DNA of 48,400 bases. It comes from Bog-756 sp038210245 (GTDB lineage Bacteria > Actinomycetota > Acidimicrobiia > Acidimicrobiales > RAAP-2). The number at the start of each line of letters is the position of its first letter. Position 1 is the first letter of the stretch. The notes below the pieces were generated by a model that saw nothing but the letters and a program-made list of their open reading frames with translations, was not told where the DNA came from and did not search any database. The position numbers and the translations under genes were made by a program. Below are positions 25,810 through 35,810 of this stretch, piece after piece. Location of the stretch: NCBI GenBank assembly GCA_038210245.1, contig JBBQWW010000017.1:1-48400 (forward strand), in the 5' to 3' direction.

Positions 25810-26394
25810 TCAGCGGTCGGCGGTGGGCAGGTCCTGGGCGAAGGCGAGGAACGGGGAGGGCGGCAGGTACTCCTCGGGGATCTCGTCGGTGTGCTGGTAG
25901 TAGTCAACGTCGAAGACGTTGGACACCCCGGGGTCCTCGACCGTGCCGCTGAGTCCGGTCTCGGTGGCGGCCAGGAAGGCCTGGCGCCCGTCGATGGCCC
26001 CCGAGACCAGGGACTCGTAGCTGTCCTTGCTCACCCGGGCCACCAGGCTGTAGACACATCCGTCCGTCGTGGACCCGACCCGGCGCCCGATCATGCAGTG
26101 GCGGGGTCCGTCGTCCATGGCGTAGACGGCGGCGTCGCCCTCGCCAACGCAGACCCGGATCCGGTGGGGGTGGCCGAACAGGTGGAGGAACTGCTCGTGG
26201 CGCCGCTCCTTCATGGCCCACAGCGGACTCGGTGGGATGACTCCCTCGGGCTCGTCCTCCTCCAGCGGGGTGGCGTTCTCGGGGGCGGTCACCGGGAAGG
26301 CCAGGTCTTCGGTGCCGGGTAGGAAGTGCAGCTGGCCGTCGTCCCTCGACTGGAACAGGCCCCCGTCGTCCCCCGGTCGTTCTCCGTCGGCCAC
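25810..26394 (-). CDS. Hypothetical protein, unknown function
   Basis: 194-aa acidic soluble protein. GTG 26394 is chosen because AGAGGA lies about 8 nt upstream; the open frame extends to 26652 without a better site. No known motif was recognised. Visible parts are an acidic N-terminus, an aromatic/His-rich central helix (ERRHEQFLHLFGHPHR), VCVGEGDAAVYAMDD, HCMIGRR and CVYSLVARV strands, and a DVDYYQHTDEIPEEYLPP end. The strand pattern suggests a compact alpha/beta fold. It is convergent with pyrF and begins the accessory insert between pyrF and mihF. Confidence 0.7.
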   Translation of the reverse strand: MADGERPGDDGGLFQSRDDGQLHFLPGTEDLAFPVTAPENATPLEEDEPEGVIPPSPLWAMKERRHEQFLHLFGHPHRIRVCVGEGDAAVYAMDDGPRHCMIGRRVGSTTDGCVYSLVARVSKDSYESLVSGAIDGRQAFLAATETGLSGTVEDPGVSNVFDVDYYQHTDEIPEEYLPPSPFLAFAQDLPTADR

Positions 26395-26563
26395 AGCTGG
26401 ATCCTCTCGCTCGGTGCTGGCTCGACCGGGCTTCCCGCGGGTGGCCCGGGTCGTTGGCAACGTCCCACTCTGGCAGATCCCCGCCTCCCGGGTGTGAGCA
26501 GCCCGGGTCGGATGGATCCAGAGTGGATGGACCCGGGCCCGACGGTGGGAGCAGACTCCGACC

Positions 26564-27082
26564 GTGGAGACACCGTCAAGGATCCGGCCCACCCGCCCCG
26601 GGGAGGCAGCCGCCCTGCGGAGGATCGAGGTGGCCGCCGGGCGGTGCTTCATCGAGGTGGGACTGGCCGAGGTGGCCGACCACCCTCCTCACTCGATCGC
26701 CCAACACACCCAGTACTGCCGTCTGGATCGCTCGTGGGTGGCTACCGACGGCCGTGGTCGGGCGGTGGCGTTCCTGGTGGCCGGCGTGGTCGATGGGAAC
26801 GCCCATGTCGACGAGGTGGCCGTCCACCCCTCCCACGCCGGCCAGGGCCTCGGCCGGGCGCTGATCGATCACCTCGGGGAGTGGGCCGACGACTGCGGCC
26901 TGCCCGCCGTCACGCTGACCACTTTCGTCGACGTCCCGTGGAACGCCCCCTACTACGAACGGATTGGCTTCCGTCGTCTGCGCGAGTCCGAGTGGGGGCC
27001 CGAGCTGGCCCGCATCCGTTGGGACGAACGGGAGCGGGGCCTCGACGACAGTCCCCGCACGGCCATGATCCGACCGGGGTGA
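26564..27082 (+). CDS. GNAT family N-acetyltransferase
   Basis: 172-aa acetyl-CoA-dependent acetyltransferase. The GNAT core is visible as the beta-4 strand AHVDEVAVHPSHAGQGLGRAL (about 80-100) with the Q-x-x-G-x-G type pyrophosphate loop, followed by LTTFVDVPWNAPYYERIGF. The acceptor substrate is unknown. GTG 26564 is the first start in frame and has only weak upstream support. It is divergent from the unknown gene (169 bp apart) and convergent with the pxp genes. Confidence 0.86.
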   Translation: METPSRIRPTRPGEAAALRRIEVAAGRCFIEVGLAEVADHPPHSIAQHTQYCRLDRSWVATDGRGRAVAFLVAGVVDGNAHVDEVAVHPSHAGQGLGRALIDHLGEWADDCGLPAVTLTTFVDVPWNAPYYERIGFRRLRESEWGPELARIRWDERERGLDDSPRTAMIRPG

Positions 27083-27125
27083 CCGTGCGGCCAACACCAC
27101 GGCGTACGGCCCGGCCCGGGGGCAG

Positions 27126-28871
27126 TCAGGTGCCGGCCACGGTGGGGAACCAGCCCGAGACCCGCTGGGCCAGGGAGTGTTCCCAGCGCTGCTGAGCCCC
27201 CCGGGCGGTGGCGAGGTCCACCTCCGTGAGTGAGACCGTGTCCCCGGGGGCCAGCTGCCCGAGGACCGGGAAGTCGGCGGAGATCACACAGCACGCCACG
27301 GGATAGCCGCCCACGGTGGCGTGATCGGGCATCAGGACGATGGGGTGCCCGTCCGGTGGCATCTGCACCGCACCGACGGTCATACCGGTGGAAGCGATGG
27401 CGCCGAGGGAGGCGGTCGTCCCGGGTTCGACCCCGGCACCGTCCTCCATCCCCACCTCGGTCCCCGCTGGCGCCAGCCCCACCTCCAGAGGGGGATCGTC
27501 CGGCCCGGCCACCAGCCGGAGGCCGACCCGGTTGGAGGTCGTGCCGACCATCCAGCGTCGTCCCAGGACCTGGCGGTACCGCCCCGGCGCCAGCCGGTGA
27601 GGTCCGGCCACGACGCGAAGCGTCCGATGGCCGTCGGTGGTGGGTGGGCCCGGTGGTGGGGCCAGCAGCCCGTGGGGTCGGGTCGGGGTGCCGAGGCCGA
27701 GCCGGTCGCCCGGGCGCAGTGCCCCGGGACCCAGGCCACAGAGCACGTCAGAGGAGCGCGAGCCCACCACGAGGGGTAGCTCGAACCCTCCGGAGACGGC
27801 CAGGTAGGCGCGGAGCCCGTGGCGGATCCGGCCGACCTCCACCACCTGTCCGGCGGCGATCGGCACCACCACGCCCGCGCCGACGGGACGGTCATCCACC
27901 GCAACCTCCACGGGGTCGGGGCCGACGCCGACCACGGCGAGGTGGGTGGAAGCGGAGAAGTGGAGCCTCGGCCCGGTCGCCGTCACCTCGATGGTGGCGG
28001 CGTCGTCGGGATTGCCCACCAGCCGGTTGGCCAACCGCATGGCCTCGGGATCGGCTGGTCCGGCTCGGGGCACACCGATGGCGGCCCCCGACCGGCGGCC
28101 CCCGTCCTGGACGAGGCTGAGCAGCCCCGGGCTGATGACCTCGGCGAAAGCCGGTCCGCCGGGGGCGAGGCGGGGTCGTGCCCCTGGCCATGGGCGCCAT
28201 CCGGCCGATCTCGGCGGGTCCTGGCGGGTGAAGCGCACGGTGTCCCCGGGGCGGAGCAGGGCGTAGGGAGGCCGCTCCGGATCGAACAGGGGCAGGGACG
28301 TCCGGCCGAGCAGCATCCAGCCGCCCGGGGTGGCTTGGGGGTAGACCGACGCGAACCCGCCGGCCACGGCCACCGAGCCGGCCGGTACCGAGGGTCGCGG
28401 GGAGGGCCGCCTGGCCACCGAGGCCAGATCGGGAGGCAGGCCGACCAGGTAGGGGAACCCGGGGGCGAAGCCTACGAGGGCCACGTGGAGTTCGGCGTCG
28501 CACAGGGCCGCCGCCACCTCGGCCACCGTCGTCCCGAGGTGGGCCGCCACCGCGGCCAGGTCGGCCCCGTCGAAGGCCACCGGGATCACCACCGACTCCG
28601 CCCCTCTGGCCCGGGCCGGTTCCGGGCCGGGGCCGGGCTCGTTCCGGGCCAGGGCGATGAGCCACGCCTCGACCTCGTCGGGCGGCCCGTGTTCGAGGTC
28701 CAGGTGGACCACCACGTTCCCGAACCCCACCACCGACTCCCCGACGCCCGCCGGTGCATTCCCGCCGGCCCGGGTCGCCTCGATGACCGCCGCCAGGTGG
28801 TGGGCTTCCTGGACGTCGTCCACCTTGACCAAGTAAGCCCGGTCCCCGAATGGGGTGACCGTGCCGGTCAA
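27126..28871 (-). CDS. pxpBC: Fused 5-oxoprolinase subunits PxpB-PxpC (KipI-KipA type)
   Basis: 581-aa fusion of two subunits of the ATP-dependent 5-oxoprolinase, which with PxpA opens pyroglutamate to glutamate. Residues ~1-215 are PxpB (start TPFGDRAYLV; GFAPGFPYLVGLPP, VPAGSVAVAGG and TPGGWMLLGRT). Residues ~240-581 are PxpC (SPGLLSLVQDGGR, GVPRAGPADPEAMRLANRLV and AYLAVSGGFELP). The start is TTG 28871, with AAGGGG 8 nt upstream and no ATG/GTG in frame nearby. It lies 34 bp after pxpA on the same strand. Older annotations call these allophanate hydrolase or kinase-inhibitor subunits. Confidence 0.9.
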   Translation of the reverse strand: MTGTVTPFGDRAYLVKVDDVQEAHHLAAVIEATRAGGNAPAGVGESVVGFGNVVVHLDLEHGPPDEVEAWLIALARNEPGPGPEPARARGAESVVIPVAFDGADLAAVAAHLGTTVAEVAAALCDAELHVALVGFAPGFPYLVGLPPDLASVARRPSPRPSVPAGSVAVAGGFASVYPQATPGGWMLLGRTSLPLFDPERPPYALLRPGDTVRFTRQDPPRSAGWRPWPGARPRLAPGGPAFAEVISPGLLSLVQDGGRRSGAAIGVPRAGPADPEAMRLANRLVGNPDDAATIEVTATGPRLHFSASTHLAVVGVGPDPVEVAVDDRPVGAGVVVPIAAGQVVEVGRIRHGLRAYLAVSGGFELPLVVGSRSSDVLCGLGPGALRPGDRLGLGTPTRPHGLLAPPPGPPTTDGHRTLRVVAGPHRLAPGRYRQVLGRRWMVGTTSNRVGLRLVAGPDDPPLEVGLAPAGTEVGMEDGAGVEPGTTASLGAIASTGMTVGAVQMPPDGHPIVLMPDHATVGGYPVACCVISADFPVLGQLAPGDTVSLTEVDLATARGAQQRWEHSLAQRVSGWFPTVAGT

Positions 28872-28905
28872 CGAACGGTCCCCTTCGTCACGGCGGTCAC
28901 CGGCG

Positions 28906-29712
28906 TCACCGCGGGGGCGGACCGAGGGGGTGGGGCCCACCTCTGGCCACGAAGGACTGCACGGACACGCCGGCAGCAGTGAGGGCCGCCCGCACCGCCC
29001 GGGCCGTGGCGGCAGCTCCCTCGTGGTCCCCATGGATGCACAGGGTCTCGACCTCCACCGCGGTCCAGGTCCCGTCGAGGGCCTCGATGCCCCCCGTCCG
29101 AGCCAGGGCCACCGCCCGTCGGCCCACGGTCCCAGGATCCTCGACCACCGCACCGGGCTGGTCTCTCGGGGCCAGCCGGCCGTCGGCGAGATAGGCGCGG
29201 TCGGGGAATCCCTCCGCCACCACCCGGAGCCCGGCCCGCCTCGCCACTTCCCCCACCACCGTCCCGGCCTGGGCCACCAGCGCTCCACCGCCCATCCGGA
29301 CCATGGCTCCGACCACGGCCGCCGCCACGCCGGGATCCACCCCCATCTGGTGGTAGAGGGCGCCGTGGGGCTTGACGAAGGAGACGGCGCCACCCACCGC
29401 CCCGACCTGCTCGGCCAGAGCCTCCAGCTGGTCGACGATGTGACGCTCGAGCTGCCCGGGCGCAAGGTGCACGGGCCGCCGGCCGAATCCGGCCCGATCC
29501 CGATGGGAGACATGGGCCCCGATGGTCACTCCCCGGGCCACACAGGCCTCGGCCGTCGATCGCATCACCTCGGGTCCCCCGGCGTGGAAGCCACAGGCCA
29601 GGCTGGCGCTGGTCACCTCGGCGAGGACACCGAGGTCGGCCTCGGACAGCCGATCGCCCTCGGCCAGATCGGCGTTCAGATCCACGACCAGCACGGATCC
29701 AGTATTGAGCAT
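28906..29712 (-). CDS. pxpA: 5-oxoprolinase subunit PxpA (LamB/YcsF family)
   Basis: 268-aa subunit expected to carry the hydrolytic step of 5-oxoproline opening. Family motifs are VDLNADLAEG (9-18), SLACGFHAGGPEVM, TIGAHVSHRDRAGFGRR, FVKPHGALYH and LCIHGDHEGA. ATG 29712 is used; GTG 29694, six bases after AATACT, is a reasonable alternative. It is upstream of pxpBC on the minus strand, so the three activities form a two-gene operon. It is divergent from mihF across 128 bp. Confidence 0.92.
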   Translation of the reverse strand: MLNTGSVLVVDLNADLAEGDRLSEADLGVLAEVTSASLACGFHAGGPEVMRSTAEACVARGVTIGAHVSHRDRAGFGRRPVHLAPGQLERHIVDQLEALAEQVGAVGGAVSFVKPHGALYHQMGVDPGVAAAVVGAMVRMGGGALVAQAGTVVGEVARRAGLRVVAEGFPDRAYLADGRLAPRDQPGAVVEDPGTVGRRAVALARTGGIEALDGTWTAVEVETLCIHGDHEGAAATARAVRAALTAAGVSVQSFVARGGPHPLGPPPR

Positions 29713-29827
29713 TCCGCGGCCACCGGAGGGCCATGGGCCGACGGTGCCCCGACGGCCCAGGAGCCGGGCCCGCCGGTCCTGGTCAGCGTTCCGAGCGGAG
29801 AGGCATGACCAGAGGCCGCGGAGGCGC

Positions 29828-29833
29828 TATCGT
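29828..29833 (+). promoter_or_regulatory. -10 box TATCGT, leaderless arrangement for mihF
   Basis: TATCGT ends 7 nt before ATG 29841. The 128-bp divergent region with pxpA holds no other clear signal. Confidence 0.55.
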
Positions 29834-29840
29834 CTCGACC

Positions 29841-30158
29841 ATGCCGCAACCGCCCGCACTCACGCCCGAACAGCGCCAGGCCGCACTGGCCAAGGCCGCC
29901 AAGGTCCGCCGAGAGCGGGCCGAGGTCAAAGAGAAGCTCAAACTCGGTTCGATCACGTTGTCGGAGCTCCTCACCATGGCTGACTCGAACGAGACCGTCG
30001 GCAAGATGAAGGTCCTCTCGGTGCTGGAGTCCCTACCCGGTCTGGGCAAGGTCAAGGCCCGACGACTCATGGACACCGTCGGCATCAGCGAGAGCCGCCG
30101 CCTCCAGGGTCTGGGCAGCAACCAGCGGGAGTCGCTGCTGCGCGAGACGGCTCGCTAG
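29841..30158 (+). CDS. mihF: Integration host factor, actinobacterial type (MihF)
   Basis: 105-aa DNA-binding nucleoid protein restricted to actinobacteria, where it bends DNA through a helix-two-turn-helix fold. It shows the basic N-terminal helix (LTPEQRQAALAKAAKVRRER), LKLGSITLSELL, and the diagnostic LESLPGLGKVKARRLM block, followed by GISESRRLQGLG. ATG 29841 follows TATCGT by 7 nt. Its place before gmk-rpoZ is the usual one; here it is separated from pyrF by the accessory insert. Confidence 0.94.
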   Translation: MPQPPALTPEQRQAALAKAAKVRRERAEVKEKLKLGSITLSELLTMADSNETVGKMKVLSVLESLPGLGKVKARRLMDTVGISESRRLQGLGSNQRESLLRETAR

Positions 30159-30201
30159 CACCGGTTTCGTCCGCTTCCGGGCGGTCGTCGGGCCCGCCCC
30201 C

Positions 30202-30741
30202 GTGATCTTTGTCCTGTTCGGTCCCGGGGGGGCCGGCAAAGGCACCATCGCCGATGGCCTGGTGTCGGTGGATTCCGCCCTCTGGTTGAGCCGTTCCTGG
30301 ACCACCAGGGCGCCCCGACCCGGTGAGCCGGAGGATGCCTATGTCTTCGTGGACCGGGCCACCTTCGAGGCGCACATCCGGGAGGACGGCTTCTTCGAGT
30401 GGGCCGAGTTCCTCGGCAACCTGTACGGGACCCCGGTGCCGGACCCACCCGCGGGACGGGACGTCCTCCTCGAGATCGACCTCCAGGGGGCCAGGCAGGT
30501 CCACCGCCTCCGCCCCGACGCCGTCCTGATTCTCCTGCTGCCGCCCTCCCCGGAGGCCCAGGAGGAACGACTTCGGGCCCGTGGGGACGACGAGGCCCAC
30601 ATCATGAAGCGCCTGCGGGCCGGGGAGGCCGAGGGGCGGGAGGGTCGGGCCCTGGCCGACGTCGTGGTGGTCAATCACGAGATCTCGCAGGCCGTGGGCG
30701 ATGTGGCCGGTATAGTGGGTCGTTACCGATCGTCCACCTGA
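30202..30741 (+). CDS. gmk: Guanylate kinase
   Basis: Phosphorylates GMP to GDP. 179 aa from GTG 30202, the first start codon in a frame that is open back into mihF. The N-terminus is unusually short, with the P-loop GPGGAGKGT already at 7-15. GMP-binding residues are in TTRAPRPGEPEDAYVF, and EIDLQGARQV and LLLPPSPEAQEERL follow as in the family. It lies 43 bp after mihF. Confidence 0.93.
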   Translation: MIFVLFGPGGAGKGTIADGLVSVDSALWLSRSWTTRAPRPGEPEDAYVFVDRATFEAHIREDGFFEWAEFLGNLYGTPVPDPPAGRDVLLEIDLQGARQVHRLRPDAVLILLLPPSPEAQEERLRARGDDEAHIMKRLRAGEAEGREGRALADVVVVNHEISQAVGDVAGIVGRYRSST

Positions 30742-30844
30742 GTAGGCGAGCGTCCCGTCCCGGGTCGTTTCGAACCCTCCGCCCTGGTGCGCTGGTCACC
30801 CCGTGACTCCCCCCCAATCCCGACGACCAACCTGAAGGACCGTG

Positions 30845-31192
30845 ATGGCTCAGCATCAGACCACGCTCATGGACCCACCCATCGAGGACCTCTTGGACAA
30901 GGTGGACTCGAAGTTCACCCTGGTGGCCTTGGCCTCCCGTCGGGCCCGTCAGGTGAACAGCTACTACAACTCCCTGGGCGAGGGCCTGGGCGTGGTGGTG
31001 CCGCCGCAGGTGGCGTCAGCGTCGGGGAAGCCCCTGTCCATCGCCTTCGAAGAAGTGGCGGCAGCCAAGGCCACCTACACGCGTCCCGATCCTGAAGAGG
31101 TGGCGGCGGCCGAGGCGGCCGCATTGGCGCTCCTCGAAGGTGAGGGCGACGCCACCGCCGACGCCCCGGCGCCGGACGAGACCACCGAGTAG
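30845..31192 (+). CDS. rpoZ: RNA polymerase omega subunit
   Basis: 115-aa subunit that helps fold and hold the beta' subunit. The conserved part is PPIEDLLDKVDSKFTLVALA, SRRARQVNSYYNSLGEG and KPLSIAFEEVAAAK. The last ~40 residues are an acidic, Ala-rich extension. ATG 30845 has GAAGGA 5 nt upstream; the adjacent GTG 30842 is less likely. Confidence 0.94.
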   Translation: MAQHQTTLMDPPIEDLLDKVDSKFTLVALASRRARQVNSYYNSLGEGLGVVVPPQVASASGKPLSIAFEEVAAAKATYTRPDPEEVAAAEAAALALLEGEGDATADAPAPDETTE

Positions 31193-31250
31193 TCGGCTCG
31201 GCCATGCCCGGGTCGGGGGGCGCGCCGATGGGGACGGGGGTAGGGGTGCA

Positions 31251-32483
31251 GTGACAGAGCACGACGCGCCCTTTGTGGTCCTCGGCGTATCGGCCGGCAT
31301 TGCCGCCTACAAGGCGGTGGAGGTGTGTCGTCGCCTGGTGGACGCCGGCATCCATGTGGCCCCGGTCCTCACCGAGCGGGCCACCCACTTCGTGGGCCGG
31401 GCCACCTTCGACGCCCTCGGTTCGGAGCCGGCGCAGACCACCCTGTGGGACGAGGCCTCGCCCATTCCGCACACCCGACTGGGGCAGCGGGCCGACCTGA
31501 TCGTGGTGGCTCCGGCCACCGCCGACCTGCTGGCCCGCTACGCCAACGGTCTGGCCGACGACCTACTGACGGCCACGTTGGTGGCCACGACGGCACCGGT
31601 GGTGGTGTGCCCGGCCATGCACACCGAGATGTGGGAGCACCCGGCCGTGCAGCACAACCTGGCCGTGCTGGCCTCCCGCGGGGTGGCAGTGATCCCCCCC
31701 GAGGAGGGGCGATTGGCCGGTGGCGACTCGGGATCGGGCCGGCTGGCCGAGCCCTCCGTGATCGTCGATACCGTGCTGGCCATGCTCGAGGAGTCCGGCG
31801 CCGGCCGAGCCGGCGTGGCCCGGGTCGCCCGCGACCTCGGTGGCGTCCGGGTGGTGGTCTCGGCGGGGGGCACCCGGGAGCCCATCGACCCGGTGCGGTT
31901 CATCACTAACCGGTCTTCGGGGAAGCAGGGTCACGCCGTGGCCGCGGCGGCCCGCCGGAGGGGCGCCGAGGTGGTGCTGGTGACCTCCAGCCCGCTGCCG
32001 GCTCCGGACGGGGCCGAGGTGGTCCGGGTGGAGACCGCTGCGGACATGGAGGCGGCCGTGCTGGCCCGGGCCGCCGACGCCCAGGTGGTGGTGATGGCGG
32101 CGGCGGTGGCCGACTTCCGCCCCAAGGTGGCCACGGATACCAAGCTGCACAAGGCCGACGGCGTGCCCGACCTGGTCCTCGAGGCCACGCCGGACATCCT
32201 GGCCGAGCTGGGCCGGCGCCGGTCGGGTGGGCAGGTGCTGGTGGGATTCGCCGCCGAGACCGAGGCGGTAGCCGAGCGGGCTGTGGCCAAACTGCAGGCC
32301 AAGGGGGTGGACCTCATGGTGGCCAACGATGTGAGCGCCCCCGGGGTCGGCTTCGACCACGACACCAACGCCGTCACCATCTTCGGGGCTGACGGCTCGT
32401 CGGCCTCCGTGGCCCTCCGGTCCAAGGCCGCCGTGGCCGACGCCATATTGGATAGGGTGTGCGCGCTGTTGCCGCCACGGTGA
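31251..32483 (+). CDS. coaBC: Bifunctional phosphopantothenoylcysteine decarboxylase/synthase
   Basis: Two consecutive steps of coenzyme A synthesis in one 410-aa protein. CoaC domain (1-180): GVSAGIAAYKA (12-22), catalytic His74 (PIPHTRLGQ) and PAMHTEMW (121-128). CoaB domain (195-410): SAGGTREPIDPVRFITNRSS (204-223), AAAVADFRP, LVGFAAET and VANDV. In the CoaC active-site flap the sequence is RLAGGDSGSGRL; Gly157 stands where E. coli-type enzymes have the Cys of ACGD. GTG 31251 is the best start. It follows rpoZ by 58 bp. Confidence 0.95.
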   Translation: MTEHDAPFVVLGVSAGIAAYKAVEVCRRLVDAGIHVAPVLTERATHFVGRATFDALGSEPAQTTLWDEASPIPHTRLGQRADLIVVAPATADLLARYANGLADDLLTATLVATTAPVVVCPAMHTEMWEHPAVQHNLAVLASRGVAVIPPEEGRLAGGDSGSGRLAEPSVIVDTVLAMLEESGAGRAGVARVARDLGGVRVVVSAGGTREPIDPVRFITNRSSGKQGHAVAAAARRRGAEVVLVTSSPLPAPDGAEVVRVETAADMEAAVLARAADAQVVVMAAAVADFRPKVATDTKLHKADGVPDLVLEATPDILAELGRRRSGGQVLVGFAAETEAVAERAVAKLQAKGVDLMVANDVSAPGVGFDHDTNAVTIFGADGSSASVALRSKAAVADAILDRVCALLPPR

Positions 32484-32603
32484 GCCGGGCGCTGCCGACG
32501 GGGGGATCCGATCGCTCCGACGCGTGGCGCCTACCCCACCGACCTACGCCATGAACCTCTCCGACCCACCCGTTCTCCGACCCCAACCAGATTGGATCCA
32601 TCC

Positions 32604-33785
<1,182 letters not shown>

Positions 33786-33856
33786 GCGCTCGGGCTCTGA
33801 CGGAACCCGTTGGGCCGACGTCCGGGGTCGACCGGGCCGGCGCCCCACCGGACCGG

Positions 33857-35710
33857 GTGGTCCGGGTGGTGCCGGACGTGCCGGCCATCCACCGGCGCTT
33901 CGACTACTCGGTGCCCAGCGCCCTCGGGCCCGGCCTGCGGGTCGGCAGCCGCGTCCGGATCGAGCTCCACGGACGCCGGGTCGGGGCCTGGGTGGTCGAG
34001 GACGGGGTGGACGACTCACCCGGGGTAGCGCTCAAGCCCTTGGCCGCGTCCAGCGGCGATGGCCCGCCCCCCGAGGTGGTGGCGTTGGCCGAGTGGGCAG
34101 CGTGGCGGTGGGCCGGTCCGATCACCTCGTTTCTGGGCACGGCGTCGCCGTCCCGGGTGGTCCGGGGGGCCTGGGACGACCTGAGCTCGACCGGGTCCGC
34201 CCACCGGGGGAGCCAGGAGCCCCCGGCAGCTCCGATCGCCTCTCCCGGCGGGGGCTCAGTGGAGTTGGTGGACGACGCGCTAGCCGGGACCGGCACCGCC
34301 GAGGGCTCGGCCGCCCCGGGGACCTCGGGAGCCGTTCGCTCGACCCACCGCCCGTCGGTGGTCCGACTGGCCCCTTCCCTCGATGCCACCCTGGTGGTGC
34401 TGGAACTGATCCACCGGCTCGGCCCGGCCGGCGTGCTGGTGCTGGTGCCGTCGGCGGCCCGGGCCGCCCAGCTGGCCCACCGGCTGCGGTCTGCACGTCT
34501 CGACGTGGCCCTGATGCCCGACGGATGGACGCAGGCCGCCACCGGCCGGTGCGTGGTGGTGGGCACCCGGGCGGCGTCGTGGGCGCCGATCCCGCGGCTC
34601 GGGGCAGCCGTGGTCCTCGATGCCCACGACGAGGCCTACCGCGAGGAGCGCGCACCGACGTGGTCGGCGGTGGATGTGGCCGTGGAGCGGGGGTGGAGGG
34701 ACCGGGCACCGGTGGTGCTGGTCAGCTCGTGCCCTCCGGTGACGCTGACCGAGGGCCGCCACGTGGTGACCACCCCGAGACCGGTGGAGCGACGCGGCTG
34801 GCCCGTGGTGGAGGTGGTCGACCGGACGGGTGACGATCCCCGTACCGGCCTGTTCTCCGAGCGACTGGCCCGGCTCCTCCACTCGGTGCTGGACCGACCC
34901 GATGGCCGGATGGTGTGCATCCTCAACCGGACCGGACGGGCCCGTCTGCTGGCCTGCGCTCACTGCGGCGCCCTGGCCCGGTGCACGCGATGCGGTGGGG
35001 CCATGGCCCAGGACGAATCGGGTGACGGCCTCCAGTGCCGGCGATGCGAGGAGCGGCGACCGACGGTGTGCGCCGAGTGCGACGCCACCCGGCTCAAAGT
35101 CCTCCGGATCGGGGTGACCCGGGCCACCGAGGAGCTCTCGGCCCTGACCGGCGTGGAGGCCCGCGAGGTGACCGGCTCCTCGGACGGGTCGGCGGCGGTG
35201 GGACTGGCCGAGGCCCGACTGGTGGTGGGGACCGAGGCCGCCCTCCACCGGGTCCCCCGGGCCACGGCCGTGGCGTTCCTCGACATCGATCAGCACCTGT
35301 TGGCGGCCCGGTTCGGCGCCGGTGAGGAGACCCTGGCCCTCCTGGCCCGGGCCGCCCGACTGGTGGGGGCCCGGGCCGGTGGCGGCCGGGTGCTGGTCCA
35401 GACCCGTATCCCCGACCACGAGGTGCTGCGGGCGGCGGTGCACGCCGACCCGCCGCTGCTGACGGAGCCGGAACGGCTTATCCGCCGGACGCTCGGGCTC
35501 CCCCCCTTCGGGGCGTTGGCCGTGCTGGGGGGAGCGGGGGGGCCGGTCTACGCCCAAGGACTGGCCACCGTGTCGGGTCTCACCGTCTCGCCCGACGGCG
35601 ATCGCTGGCTGGTCCGGGCTTCGGATCACACCACCCTCTGCGACGGCCTGGCCTCGGTGCCCCGACCCCCCGAGCGCCTGCGGGTGGAGGTCGACCCCAC
35701 CGACATCTGA
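33857..35710 (+). CDS. priA: PriA-like primosomal protein lacking a functional helicase site
   Basis: 617 aa from GTG 33857. The N-terminal 3'-DNA-binding domain (VVPDVPAIHRRFDYSVP) and eight zinc-binding cysteines (CAHCGALARCTRCG near 372-385, then CRRCEERRPTVCAECD) match PriA. The helicase core is degenerate: no GxxGxGKT P-loop where it should occur (about 178-186), and the DEAH-type box is replaced by VLDAHDEAYREE. This is the actinobacterial form, whose helicase activity is doubtful. An insert of roughly 50 Ser/Gly/Ala-rich residues lies at about 110-160. Confidence 0.9.
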   Translation: MVRVVPDVPAIHRRFDYSVPSALGPGLRVGSRVRIELHGRRVGAWVVEDGVDDSPGVALKPLAASSGDGPPPEVVALAEWAAWRWAGPITSFLGTASPSRVVRGAWDDLSSTGSAHRGSQEPPAAPIASPGGGSVELVDDALAGTGTAEGSAAPGTSGAVRSTHRPSVVRLAPSLDATLVVLELIHRLGPAGVLVLVPSAARAAQLAHRLRSARLDVALMPDGWTQAATGRCVVVGTRAASWAPIPRLGAAVVLDAHDEAYREERAPTWSAVDVAVERGWRDRAPVVLVSSCPPVTLTEGRHVVTTPRPVERRGWPVVEVVDRTGDDPRTGLFSERLARLLHSVLDRPDGRMVCILNRTGRARLLACAHCGALARCTRCGGAMAQDESGDGLQCRRCEERRPTVCAECDATRLKVLRIGVTRATEELSALTGVEAREVTGSSDGSAAVGLAEARLVVGTEAALHRVPRATAVAFLDIDQHLLAARFGAGEETLALLARAARLVGARAGGGRVLVQTRIPDHEVLRAAVHADPPLLTEPERLIRRTLGLPPFGALAVLGGAGGPVYAQGLATVSGLTVSPDGDRWLVRASDHTTLCDGLASVPRPPERLRVEVDPTDI

Positions 35711-35798
35711 GCCGGGCCGGTCGGCTCGGGTCCCCAACCGTGCCCGGCGTGGTGGGACCGGCCGCCCGGGACCGGCGCGAGCCGGTGGGTGGGACCCG

Positions 35799-35804
35799 TA
35801 CACT
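35799..35804 (+). promoter_or_regulatory. -10 box TACACT, leaderless arrangement for def
   Basis: TACACT ends 6 nt before ATG 35811. The same hexamer is used before the DUF3151 and zinc-ribbon genes. Confidence 0.6.
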
Positions 35805-35810
35805 GGGGAC

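Noticed and set aside
32484..32603. SAM riboswitch upstream of metK
   Set aside because: No arrangement matching the known SAM aptamer classes was seen in the 120-bp gap.
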